64,000 nucleotides of DNA from Pseudo-nitzschia pungens. Its lineage: Eukaryota > Bacillariophyta > Bacillariophyceae > Bacillariales > Bacillariaceae. A model generated the notes under the pieces. That model had not been told where the DNA came from. It did no database searches and was given only the letters and a program-made list of their open reading frames with translations. The stretch spans positions 1,860,001 through 1,924,000 of the forward strand of contig CM074764.1 of NCBI GenBank assembly GCA_037355855.1. Reading direction: 5' to 3'. How positions within the stretch are numbered: position 1 is the first letter of the stretch; each line of letters begins with the position of its first letter. Positions 46,660 to 56,124 of the stretch are shown in pieces. Made by a program: the position numbers and the translations under genes.

Positions 46660-47097
46660 AGAACGTCCGAGATTTGGTGGTGGAGGATCTAGTATCCAGG
46701 AATAGGATAAGATCCAAGAATAGGAAGATAATATGCCTGGGGAAATACAGTTGTTATTGCAGCTGTATTCGTGAACTCAGTGGAGGTTAAATATTGCTGA
46801 GCGCTGTCTTGTGTCGTTCGAAAACGCCGGCGCCGTTGTTGTTCGAAACGCCGTTGTCGTTCGAAAAATACCGTTGTCGTTCGAAAGACACTGTTAAAAC
46901 ACGGTTGTTGTTCGAAAGCGCGTTGGGTATATTTGCCTGGTGGATACAAGAAGTGGATACAGCTGTATTCGGAGAATACAGATCTATCAGTGGGAGGTTA
47001 TATGTTGCTGTGACGTTCGAAAACACCGTTGTTTTGTTGTTCGAAATGTCGTGTGGGCGCTGTGGTTGTGGAACACCGTTATAGACGCTGTAGCTGA
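46660..47097 (-). other. Copia 2 leader, shortened
   Basis: A Copia-type leader with a shorter TTCGAA array (46805-46920). Compared with Copia 3 it lacks the LTR-proximal part (the 'ttctttctccgtcaattc' and 'gcttgcgactgttaatc' blocks). Instead it runs through tgtagctgaa into Gypsy B sequence. Confidence 0.7.
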
Positions 47098-47584
47098 AGG
47101 ACTCACCAAATGCAGCAGAAACTCAACGATTGTTGGACAGTACCTGGCTAGCAAGATATCCTCGACCAAAAGAAATCGGATTTGATGGTGGAAGTGAGTT
47201 CAAAGCAGAGTTCCAAGAGCTCTGTGACAACATGGGGATGAAGCGAAAGCCCAGTGGGGCTTGGAACCCACGATCCAACTCAGTGTTGGAAAGGATACAC
47301 CAGGTCTTGAAGGACTGCCTATTGTCTTTCAACCTGGAACAAAGAGACCTCCACGAGAAGGACCCCTTCAAGGAATTCACTACCAAGGCAGCATATGCTA
47401 TCAGAAGCGCCATCCACACCACCCTGGGGTACTCCCGAGCACAACTGGTGTTTGGAAGGGACATGTTCATGCCTGTGAATTTCCCGGTGGATTGGGAAGC
47501 AATCCAAGCAAGGAAACAGAAGAGTATCCACAAGAGCAATATCAGGGAGAACCAGAAGAGGATCCCCCATGTCCATAAGGAAGG
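47098..47584 (+). pseudogene. Displaced copy of a Gypsy B integrase segment
   Basis: Matches 18506-18993 of Gypsy B almost base for base: it encodes LLDSTWLARYPRPKEIGFDGGSEF through RENQKRIPHVHKEG. It differs at the end by one substitution (Tyr/His) and a 3-bp deletion. It lies between the Copia 2 leader and the Copia 2 5' LTR, where no host sequence should be. The differences suggest it came from another copy of Gypsy B rather than from a simple local duplication. Confidence 0.85.
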
Positions 47585-48065
47585 TGTTAAAATGTAGCTG
47601 AAACTGGTTTAGGCTGATAGATCCCAGGGCAGGCTTGGAGATATACAGCAAGAACAAAGGCGCGCAAACCGGTTGAGGTGCCGGTCTGTTCTATCGATAG
47701 TCTCGGATTCACCACTACGGCTGATCGAGCAAGATCAACCAGATCTATTCTAACTACCTCTTTTGGGCTCAGTCAGTTAGATCTTAGGCTTGTAGTTCTA
47801 CAGGGAGCTGCTCAGGAGCAGGATGTAAGTATCAAGGTATTCAAATCAGAGTTTAACTAAAGAAGTGAGGACAGCAACTTGTCGGGGATTCGATGTTGCT
47901 GTTTTGTTAATTCTACTGGGTGGTTCTGCTGCTGCTTGTGTTTTCTTGTACTGAGAACCCAGTAGAAAATTATTTATTTTCTTTTCGCGCGGTGAGCGTT
48001 CATATGTAATATATGTAGGGTTAAGGGTTTGTCAAACGTCAACCGATTTTGGTTACAATTTAACA
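47585..48065 (-). repeat. 5' LTR of Copia element 2
   Basis: 481 bp, tgttaaaatg...caatttaaca, with gaagg on both sides (47580-47584 and 48066-48070). Because it has its own flanking pair of gaagg, it could equally be read as a solo LTR in a second Gypsy B copy that recombined with Copia 2. Confidence 0.88.
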
Positions 48066-48221
48066 GAAGGAGACTATGTCACCCTGGAGAGGAAGGGCAT
48101 TGTTCCAAAACTATCCTTCCCCCGGCAAGGACCTTACAAGGTGCTCAAAGCCCATGGTAATGGAACTGTAACTATCGAGACTGCTCCCTTTGTACCGACA
48201 CAACCCCAACCAAGTAAATAA
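48066..48221 (+). pseudogene. Gypsy B pol, C-terminal end
   Basis: Resumes the integrase tail directly after the Copia 2 target duplicate: EGDYVTLERKG, then LSFPRQGPYKVLKAHGNGTV (a GPY/F-like module), ending TQPQPSK at TAA 48219-48221. No polypurine tract or LTR follows, so the 3' end of B is missing. Confidence 0.85.
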
Positions 48222-48423
48222 CAACTTAATCCTAAAAATTATTCTATTCACAAGTTAAGACTGTCAATGACAAAAATTCATCTGCGTCACAGATTGAGAT
48301 AGCTAAAACATGGACAACAAACACAGAATCACACAATTTAGCAAAAAATTGAAGCCACAAAATGAAGTCATGAAACCATAAGATCACAATGATTCTGTTG
48401 ATCTATTCTTCTGTCAAAGCTAT
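48222..48423. other. Spacer between Gypsy B and the LRR gene
   Basis: A/T-rich, no gene or repeat recognised. It would include the 3' untranslated region of the minus-strand LRR gene and the lost right edge of Gypsy B. Confidence 0.5.
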
Positions 48424-48429
48424 TTACTC

Positions 48430-50512
48430 ACACAAATAAAGTTCGGTCAAGCCTGTCAAGAACCCAATCTCAGAAGGAATGCTTCCAGTCAATTGATTCC
48501 CAGCTGCAAACACATACCAATTCACAACATGAAACAAACATTCAATACACATATTAATTATATCATCAACAAATCAATTCACACAAAAACACGAAGCATT
48601 GATACACATCCAATTTCTCATACCATCAACAACCACTACAATATATGCACTCACACAGAGAAAGAAATTCCAAGCCTGTCAACAACCCAATCTCAGAAGG
48701 AATGGTTCCAGTCAATTGATTCCTGTCTGCAAACATATACCAATACAAAACATGAAACAAACATTCAACACACAAATTAAGTATATCATCAACATACCAA
48801 TTCACACAAAAACACAAAGCATTGACAAACTCTCAATCTCCAACACCTCCAACAACCACTACAACATCGGCACTCACCCAAATAAAGATATTGCAAGCCT
48901 GTCAACAACCCAATCTCAGAAGGAATAGTTCCAGTCAATTTATTTATAGCTGAAAGCAAACACCAATACAAAACATGAAACAAACATTCAAAACATACAT
49001 TAATTATATCATCAACAAATCGATTCACACAAAAACATAAAACATTGACAAACACGCAATCTCTCACACCATCAACAACCACTACACCATCCGCACTCAC
49101 AGAAATCAAGAGATTTCAAGCCTGTCAACAACCAGATCTCGGGAGGAATGTTTCCACTCAATTCATTCTCGTCTGCAAACACATAATAATACACAACGTG
49201 AAACAAACATTCAACACACGCGTTAAGTATATCATCAACAAATCAATTCAAACAAAAACACGAAGCATTGACAAACACGCAATCTCTCACACCATCAACA
49301 ACCACTACACCATCCGCACTCACAGAAATCAAGACTTGTCAAGCCTGTCAACAACCCAATCTCAGAAGGAATGGTTCCAGTCAATGAATTCCAAGCTGCA
49401 AACACATACCAATACACAACACGAAACAAACATTCAACACAAACATTAATTATATCATCAACAAATCAATTCACACAAAAACACAAAGCATTGACAACAA
49501 ACCTCCAATCTTTTCCAACATCAACAACCACTTCAACATTCGCACTCACACAAAACCAGATATTCCAAGCCTGTCAACAACCCAATCTCAGAAGGAATGG
49601 TTTCGTTCAATTGATTCTCAGCTGCAAACACACACCAGTACACAACATGAAACAAACATTGAACACACACATTAAGTACATCATCAACAAATTCAGTGAC
49701 ACAAAAACCCAAAGCATTCACAAAACCCCAATCTTTCACACCATCAACAACCACTACAACATTCGCACTCACACAAATCAAGAAGTGTCAAGCCTGTCAA
49801 CAACCCACTCTCAGAAGGAATGCTTCCACTCAATTCATTCTGGTCTGAAAACACATAATAATACACAACATGAAACAAACATTCAACACACACATTAAGT
49901 ACATCATCAACAAATCCATTGACACAAAAACCCAAAGCATTCACAAAACCCCAATCTTTCACACCATCAACAACCACTTCAACATTCGCACTCACACAAA
50001 ACCAGATATTCCAAGCCTGTCAACAACCCAATCTCAGAAGGAATGGTTTCGTTCAATTGATTCTCAGCTGCAAACACACACCAGTACACAACATGAAACA
50101 AACATTGAACACACACATTAAGTACATCATCAACAAATTCAGTGACACAAAAACCCAAAGCATTCACAAAACCCCAATCTTTCACACCATCAACAACCAC
50201 TACAACATTCGCACTCACACAAATCAAGAAGTGTCAAGCCTGTCAACAACCCACTCTCAGAAGGAATGCTTCCAGTCAATTGATTCCCAGCTGCAAACAC
50301 ATACCAATTCACAACATGAAACAAATATTCAATACACAAATTAATAATTTCATCAACAAATCAATACACACATACACACAAACACTGACAAACCTCCAAT
50401 CTATCACACCATCAACAACCACTACAATATCCGCACTCACCCAAAGAAAGAGATGTCAAGTTTCTCAAAAACTCAATCTCAGAAGGAATGCTTCCAGTCA
50501 ATTGATTGTTAC
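48430..50512 (-). repeat. Tandem array of ten LRR exons with near-identical introns
   Basis: Ten copies of a 72-nt exon coding one 24-residue LRR (NQLTGSIPSEIGLLTGLxxL), separated by introns of about 150 nt with GTGAGTGCG-type donors and TTTGCAG or TTTTCAG acceptors. Two examples measured exactly are 50441-50512 and 50219-50290. The exon cores (gaaggaatgcttccagtcaa on the plus strand) lie near 48475, 48700, 48919, 49143, 49366, 49590, 49817, 50036, 50260 and 50484, a period of about 223 bp. Introns are as conserved as exons, which points to recent tandem duplication. Plus-strand frames across it are shadows. Confidence 0.8.
49533..50227 (-). repeat. 446-bp duplication of a two-exon LRR unit
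   Basis: Positions 49533-49781 and 49979-50227 give the same 82-residue conceptual translation across intron and exon. The two blocks are therefore nearly or fully identical over about 250 bp at an offset of 446 bp (two units). This is the most recent step in growth of the array. Confidence 0.8.
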
Positions 50513-50789
50513 CTGAAAAATTTGAAAAGACTACCAATTAGGTCCATTACATTGACAGGAACACTTTTCAAAAAAAAATATGCTACGGATCCCAACTCAC
50601 CTAAAGACAATTGGGAAAATGATCCTAGCAACATAGTATATTTTGGAATTGTCCCAGAAAGTCCCAATTGGTTCAAATCCAATTCTTTTGGAGCTAAATC
50701 GTTGCAAACTATTGCAGACCAGAGACATGTTGGATTGGAATTGATCCATGATCTTCCCCCGCCTTTCACTGGGGCGCTATAGTTCAATA

Positions 50790-50820
50790 GACTCTGTTAA
50801 AGCTACATTTTAACAGACTC
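50790..50820 (-). repeat. 21-bp Copia LTR footprint with target duplication in the LRR gene
   Basis: gactc (50790-50794), then tgttaa joined to agctacattttaaca (50795-50815), then gactc (50816-50820). The two joined parts are the exact start and end of the Copia LTR (plus orientation), flanked by a perfect 5-bp TSD. About 455-480 bp of LTR have been deleted from the middle. The remaining 26 extra bases shift the LRR gene frame and give an early stop (ERFGL-SLLKCSFNRVY). Confidence 0.85.
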
Positions 50821-53081
50821 AGTCCAAATCTCTCATTGAAATATTCGTCGCTACAGTCTGTATTCCCTGAGTCATCTTCAACAATCCAGTACAGAGCTTG
50901 CTTTGCATGAAAATCATTGTACAACTGAAATATATTAGCAGCCACAGAAAGCTTCTCCATCATGCAGGCAGGAATGGTCAAGAACGACACACTTCCTTCT
51001 TCACCACTGTTGCCTTCAAGGATCTTCGTAGTGTTTGCAACACTGTCTCCCATGTAAATGGAATAGTCAAAATACCAGATGGTATTGGTAACGTCAGTTC
51101 GATTCTTCACTGTCATAAGGCAATTTGCACGATCACTGACACGAACAGTCTCAATATCATTTGCCATGTTTTCATTAATGACAAGTGATAAAACAATTTT
51201 CCCTTCGCAGTCAAGGATAAGGTAAGGATTGTCAACTGGATTCCCTTCATGCTTCCAATGTTTTTCTGATTCTGTAAAGTTACCAAGATGGATCGTGATT
51301 GGAACCATGCTTGGATCTGTGCAGTTGGGAAATCCATTGCCACTCATGTTCGACACACCAAAAGCTTCAGTGATGGCATCAATTCCACACACAGGATGAG
51401 AACATGTAGCAGAGCAGCAATCTCCACCATCATATCCAAATGTCAAGTCGTTCAATTTCTCATCACATTTTCCATTATCAATCATGTTGCAATATTTCTC
51501 ATTTTCTTTTGTCCATTCAATTGCATACAGATCAATAGGCGTGCCAGAAGCACTGTACCATCCCTCATCAAAAGCAGTGGATATATCAAAGGTGTCCATC
51601 TTTGATGATTTTGCAACCTCATAATCCTTTGCCTCTTGATCACATGCATTTGCAGTATTTTTGGACAATATCCAATGGCGTTCCTTAATGCAGTACTGCA
51701 ATCTTGCTGTGTTATTATCACCTTTTTCCAGAAAGTAGATATCTCTCCCACTCAGCTCCGATTTGCTACGATTTGTCTCTTGTCGGTAACATCCACTATA
51801 CAATTGGAGTTCTGTAGTCTGAAATTCAACCCTCAAAATAGTGGTACGCCAGATCTTTGGGTGGTCTTGCGCAAAGATGATTGCACTAAGCAATCAGTAT
51901 CAAAAAAACAGCACCTAGAGATGCCAATGTGAAATGGAATCGAGTCTGCGTATGGTGAGACATGCAAGGTGGAAGTTGAAGTTTGGTAATTCTTTTCGCT
52001 TCGTGCTCAATTTTTTCACCATATTTCCCACTCAAGGCCAACTTAAAGGCCACATTATCCAAGTTACTTATGAAATTCTTTTTGGCAAATGTGCAGAGAT
52101 TATCAAGAAAATAGAGAAGAAATGTATTGTGAGACACTGATCACATTCTGGTGTTCGTTGAAAACTTAATATCCCACTCACCACTGCTGAAAAGTTAAGG
52201 ACAATCTCAACTGCAGTTCTAGATGTGATAATTAGTAGAAAAGCTGCAACCATTGCGGACAACCCTTGAATGAAACGAAGCATGCAAGAAAATACCATGC
52301 ATCCAACTTTGTCGCCATTGGCCTTTTTGGAGAACTTGGGGAATTTCTCAACTGCAGAAGTAATGTCCAGAATAGATGCATCTGCAAATAAGATATAGGA
52401 AAAAATAGCTATGAACTGCGTTCCTTGTACAACTGGACTTGCATTTGCTGCAATAATATTTCCCAAAAAACCATCATTTGGATTGTCGTCATTCCTTGTA
52501 ACCCAATCTGGGACAAGGACACTCAGTAACATCATAAGGACAAGCGACAGTTGAAAGAACCAAACCATAATTCCAAAACCAAAGAAAATGGGTTTGTCAA
52601 AGGGCCCATGGAGGGCCAAGAAAGAGTAGGAGTCCTGTGGGTAATTTTCAAAACTCATTGTGGAAGCTTGGCTTCCTTCAAAAAGATTTGGAAGCGAAAA
52701 TGCCTCCACTTCGCTCCCCATCAAAGCCACCGAGCTGTTGCTACTCTTTCTGTTTGCGTTGGTCAATGACTTCTCTACGGCCATTTTTTGGTCAGACCAC
52801 TGCTCTGAGTCTCCCATGGACAGTTCCAACTCATTTGCACCAGTCTGCACAAAAGCCTTTTTGTCGTGCTTGTCTTCTGTTCTCTCCTCGCCACGGGATT
52901 CAAAATCTTTATCAATTGCTTCCGTCTCCTCCAAACATTTGTCGCCAAGCAATCTAGAGTTTTTCTCTGTGTCGTTAACGCCTACCTCTGGCGCTGAACT
53001 GTCAATCAGATCCAATACTTGCATCGTGTCTGTGTCACTTGCTTGTCTTGTGGTCATCATCGTAGTAGTACCGTGTGTGAT

Positions 53082-53603
53082 TGCTTTTTTGTCGAACACC
53101 GTTGTTTGATTAAAATCGGAGGGAGGTGTATCTAGGCAAATCCGAGGGAGGTGTATCCAGGCGAAGGGAACAGGGGTGTATGTGCCTGGTGGATAGAGGT
53201 GTGGATGTAGCTGTATTCGGGGAATACAGGTGTTACAAGTGGAGGTTATATGTTGCTGTGTAGTTCGAAACGCCGTTGTTTGCTCGTGCAAATCGTCGTT
53301 GTCGAAACACCGTTGTTTGCTCGTGCGAAACGCCGTTGTTGTGTTTGGGAACCAGAAAACACCGTGGTTATGGTGATTGTTGTTTTGTGGTTGTTCCAAA
53401 ACGCCGTCGTGGTTCCGGAACGTCGTTGCAGCAAGAACAACAGGAGCACGTCGTGTCGTGACGGGAGAAATGGTTGCAGCAGCAGTAGAATTTTGAAAAT
53501 TCTTTCTCCGTCAATTCTTGGAGTTTCGAGACGCCGTTTGTATGGTTGTATCCGCAATAACAAGGAGGATAATAATAACTAGAACGGCTTGAAAGTAGAG
53601 AGC
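53082..53603 (-). mobile_element. Copia leader remnant, distal part
   Basis: On the minus strand this has the blocks of the Copia leader: the 'cctggtggatag...gtagctgtattcgg' segment, the ttcgaaacgccgttgtttgc array, and ttctttctccgtcaattcttgg. It starts about 20 bp upstream of the LRR gene ATG, in the same orientation as that gene. It is interrupted at 53604 by the gag-only element and continues at 57761. Confidence 0.75.
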
Positions 53604-54040
53604 TGTTTGGACGTGACATCCAGATGTGATATGTGCACTTATGATATGCTTCGTAAGACTATTGAATATGGACATAAGACTATGGAATCCGGACTGGGAC
53701 TGGGAATGAGAGTGACCGGGACTAGAGACATGAGGGATTACCACTTACTTGAAGAGACATTACCAAGGTTACTAAAAATAGGACTCTAAGTACCGAGTCT
53801 ACAGTGCATTAAGTATAAATACACGGGCTCTAGTAGACTCGTGTACAGAAGGTTAATTGTGTGGATAAGAATAAGAACAGGAAACAAGAGATGAGAATGG
53901 AGAATCGATGGTCTGAATGATCATCTCAATGATCATCTCAGTAATTGAAATACTCAGGATTTAACAATGTAATTAAACAATTAAGAAACTCAAACCTCGT
54001 ACAAGTACAAATCTACACCGTTTTACGAGCCCTCCAAACA
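53604..54040 (+). repeat. 5' LTR of the gag-only element
   Basis: 437 bp, tgtttggacgtgac...gccctccaaaca. It contains a tataaatac word (near 53814) suited to a core promoter about 100 bp after a run of short purine repeats. Confidence 0.95.
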
Positions 54041-55020
54041 TTCTTCGAAGAATTAACTCGTTTAGAGGAGCGCTTTGTGAAGACGAGAGATCAGTACAGT
54101 AGGGGAGAGAGCATAGACTGATCCATCCGTCAACGACGAAACGGCGGATGCGATTGCAGAAGAGAAGAACATTGAGTTACGATTACGAATTGGACTGACG
54201 GGAAAGGACCTCAGTCTTGCAGGTGATAAACGAATCACAAGGATCTATTCGGAGAAGAAAGAGCCGAATACGATTGAAGAACAACAACGATAACGAGGAT
54301 CTATTCGCTGAAGCCGAATACGATTGATTGATCTATCTTTCGTGTACGATACGTCGGATTGATACGAAGATACGATTGCAGATCTATTCACCGTACAAAC
54401 GACGACGGTGGATACGAGATAATTTTCAAGCAGGTCTATCCGGAGCATAGAACGTGGGCACGGGTACGATTTGGGTCTATCCAAGTGGATAAGACTGCGG
54501 TGGACTAAGGGAGCAGACCAAGAGGTATAAAGCCAGTCCTGCAGACAGCACTGATCAGCTGTGGATCTATTCTGGAGAGCGAAACGCGCCGAATACGATC
54601 ATTGTCGACTCGCTGAGACGAGTACGATTGCGGAAGAAAACATACAACGACAAGCAGAATTAAAAAAGAAAGAAAGAAACTACATTTGGATCAACGAAAA
54701 GGATTTGATCTTGCAGGCGATTTGATTCAACGAACAATCGCAAACAAAAAAAAAAAAACAGAACAAGAAGCAGAAGGATCTACTCGCTGAGACGAGTACG
54801 ATTGACAGAAGAAAGGATACATTTGGACCAACGAAAGAATTTGGTCTTGCAGGCGATTTGATTCGAAGCTGATCAATCGCAGAACAAATACGAAAGGGTC
54901 TATCTGCGGAAACGGATACGATTGAAAGCAGAAGCAAACGAGTCGGCGTCGCGGTTTATTGTCGGACGATCGACGGAGGAAGGACAAGGATATATTTGAT
55001 AGAGTGAAGTGACGAGCAGC
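54041..55020 (+). repeat. Leader with repeated small hairpins
   Basis: About ten recurrences of a pattern gatcta-[stem]-[loop]-[stem]-tacgattg. Examples: tattcg ctgaagc cgaata (near 54304), tactcg ctgaga cgagta (near 54782), tatcca ag tggata (near 54477), tattcaccgt...acggtggata (near 54385) and tattcgg...ccgaata (near 54247). Stem sequences differ from copy to copy but stay self-complementary, while the flanking words are conserved. A longer unit 'ttgcaggcgatttgattc' is repeated at 54713 and 54850. No start codon or frame is conserved. Confidence 0.7.
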
Positions 55021-56124
55021 ATGGGGAGGTACAGCATAATTCCCAAGCTGACGAACACAGGAGACGTGGATTTTGAAGGATGGTACCGACAATTCCTAGC
55101 TCATGCAAGCAGGTGCAAATACACAGAGTTAGTGAGTTCGGATCCACACCCTGATCTACCAAGCAACGGTGAAGCAACAGTATATGCGTCCATGCAAAAG
55201 AAACAGCGAAAGGCATTGAAGAAGCACACCAAAGCTTTGGACGATTTGTATTCGGCATTCCACAATAACAATACGGGGTATGCCATTATTGAGAAATCCA
55301 AGATGGATAGAGGAGCGACGACAGAAGAAAATGCGGAAACAGTCCGGAAGTGGCCAAGAGGCCGAGTCCATCGAATTTTTGACGAGCTGTTCAAGTTGTA
55401 CAGGCGAACTGATACAGCGGATAGGATTCAACTGGATAAGGATCTAAAGGCAGTTACGATGGGGGCATTGGATCCCCCAAAGGAAATTTTTGAACGATTG
55501 TTTGGACTGATGCAGAAATACCAGTACAAGACAATCAAACCATCAGAAGATGAGTTATTTGCAACACTAATCAGTGGAGTTCCGCAGTACCTGGTGATCT
55601 CATTGACAACCAGGTTAAATGACTTACGAGACGCGGATACACCAATATATGAAATCTGGGAGAAGCTGGAGATGACGGCCACAAACTTGTACAATCCAGT
55701 GATTGTTTTGAAGGGACGTCAGCCCAGACCTAATGATATGAGCCTCCTTGGCGCAGATATCAACAATGTTAATGACAATAGCAACGGCGAATTTAATGAT
55801 GAAGATGATGGAAGAAGCAAGAGCAGTAACGGCGGCAATGGGAAAGCGCACTCAGCAATGGCCTGGTTAAAATACACAATCTGCAATTGGTGCCAGGAGA
55901 AGGGGCATATTGCAAAGAACTGTCCACTCCGGGCAAGCGACAATCCAAAGGTAAAACCACTATGTGCTGTATGTGATGGCCCACATGCCACGATCCAATG
56001 TTGGGAAATTGAAAGAAATAAGGATCAACGTCCAGCAAACTGGACGTCTAAACTTACTGATAAATTTGAGCAAGAGCTCGATACAGAGCTCACCGGCGTT
56101 GCACTCGCCTTCCAATACCTTTGA
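55021..56124 (+). CDS. Gag protein of the gag-only LTR element
   Basis: 367 residues from ATG 55021 (MGRYSIIPKL). The first 220 residues look like a retrotransposon gag capsid of the UBN2/gag-pre type (WYRQFLAHA, LFGLMQKYQYKTIKPSEDELFATLISGVPQYL). An acidic Asn/Asp/Ser linker follows, then one good zinc knuckle CNWCQEKGHIAKNCP (Cx2Cx4Hx4C) near residues 287-301. A second Cys/His cluster (CAVCDGPHATIQCW) lies near 317-330. Such proteins coat and package element RNA. It ends at a normal stop with no pol frame after it. The frame is intact, so expression is plausible. Confidence 0.88.
   Translation: MGRYSIIPKLTNTGDVDFEGWYRQFLAHASRCKYTELVSSDPHPDLPSNGEATVYASMQKKQRKALKKHTKALDDLYSAFHNNNTGYAIIEKSKMDRGATTEENAETVRKWPRGRVHRIFDELFKLYRRTDTADRIQLDKDLKAVTMGALDPPKEIFERLFGLMQKYQYKTIKPSEDELFATLISGVPQYLVISLTTRLNDLRDADTPIYEIWEKLEMTATNLYNPVIVLKGRQPRPNDMSLLGADINNVNDNSNGEFNDEDDGRSKSSNGGNGKAHSAMAWLKYTICNWCQEKGHIAKNCPLRASDNPKVKPLCAVCDGPHATIQCWEIERNKDQRPANWTSKLTDKFEQELDTELTGVALAFQYL

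Larger units (their letters stand above)
18994..48065 (-). mobile_element. Copia element 2 (CoDi-type), split by element N
   Basis: Bounded by 481-bp LTRs at 18994-19474 and 47585-48065, with TSD gaagg (18989-18993 and 48066-48070). Its own sequence is 18994-24320 plus 44896-48065; the rest is element N and its passengers. The LTRs differ at only a few sites. The coding region carries a 17-bp duplication frameshift shared with Copia 1 and two CGA-to-TGA stops. A 487-bp piece of Gypsy B sits between its leader and its 5' LTR, which is abnormal. Confidence 0.88.
13980..48221 (+). mobile_element. Gypsy element B, decayed host of the nested insertions
   Basis: Ty3/Gypsy order gag, PR, RT, RNase H, IN (RT before integrase). 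Its own sequence is 13980-15597, 16093-18993 and 48066-48221; everything between has inserted later. Removing each insert with one copy of its TSD rejoins B in frame: VTY+NTYGG at the solo LTR and HVYKEEG+DYVTLERKG at Copia 2. Several frameshifts and an altered RT catalytic site mark it as dead. No LTRs were recognised at either end. Confidence 0.85.
48424..53060 (-). pseudogene. Membrane-anchored LNR/leucine-rich-repeat receptor-like gene, disrupted
   Basis: Exon 1 (53060 to 52182, donor GTGAGT) encodes an acidic N-terminus and several membrane segments (FFGFGIMVWFFQLSLVLMML, FIAIFSYILFADASIL, AMVAAFLLIITSRTAVEIVL). Exon 2 (about 52077 down to 51893) carries another membrane segment (FTLASLGAVFLILI). 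There the frame slips by one base before the long extracellular part (51893-50821). That part contains a Notch/LNR-like motif (NGKCDEKLND...YDGGDCC) and Asn-glycosylation sites. An LRR N-cap follows (SWINSNPTCLWSAIVCND, KELDLNQLGLSGTIP), then ten one-LRR exons ending at TAA 48424-48426. Diatoms have families of such LRR membrane proteins, thought to sense surface or external ligands. A 26-bp insertion (21-bp LTR footprint plus TSD) at 50795-50820 and the slip near 51893 break it. Start ATG 53060 (MMTTRQ) is preferred, because upstream codons lie in Copia leader. Confidence 0.75.

Noticed and set aside
48493..50516. Plus-strand Thr/Asn/His-rich frames across the LRR region
   Set aside because: They are antisense to the LRR exon array and read through introns; the minus strand gives LRR motifs with proper splice sites.
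53061..53399. N-terminal extension of the LRR gene to an ATG at 53399
   Set aside because: The extra codons translate the Copia leader repeat array; the MMTTRQ start at 53060 lies just outside that sequence.
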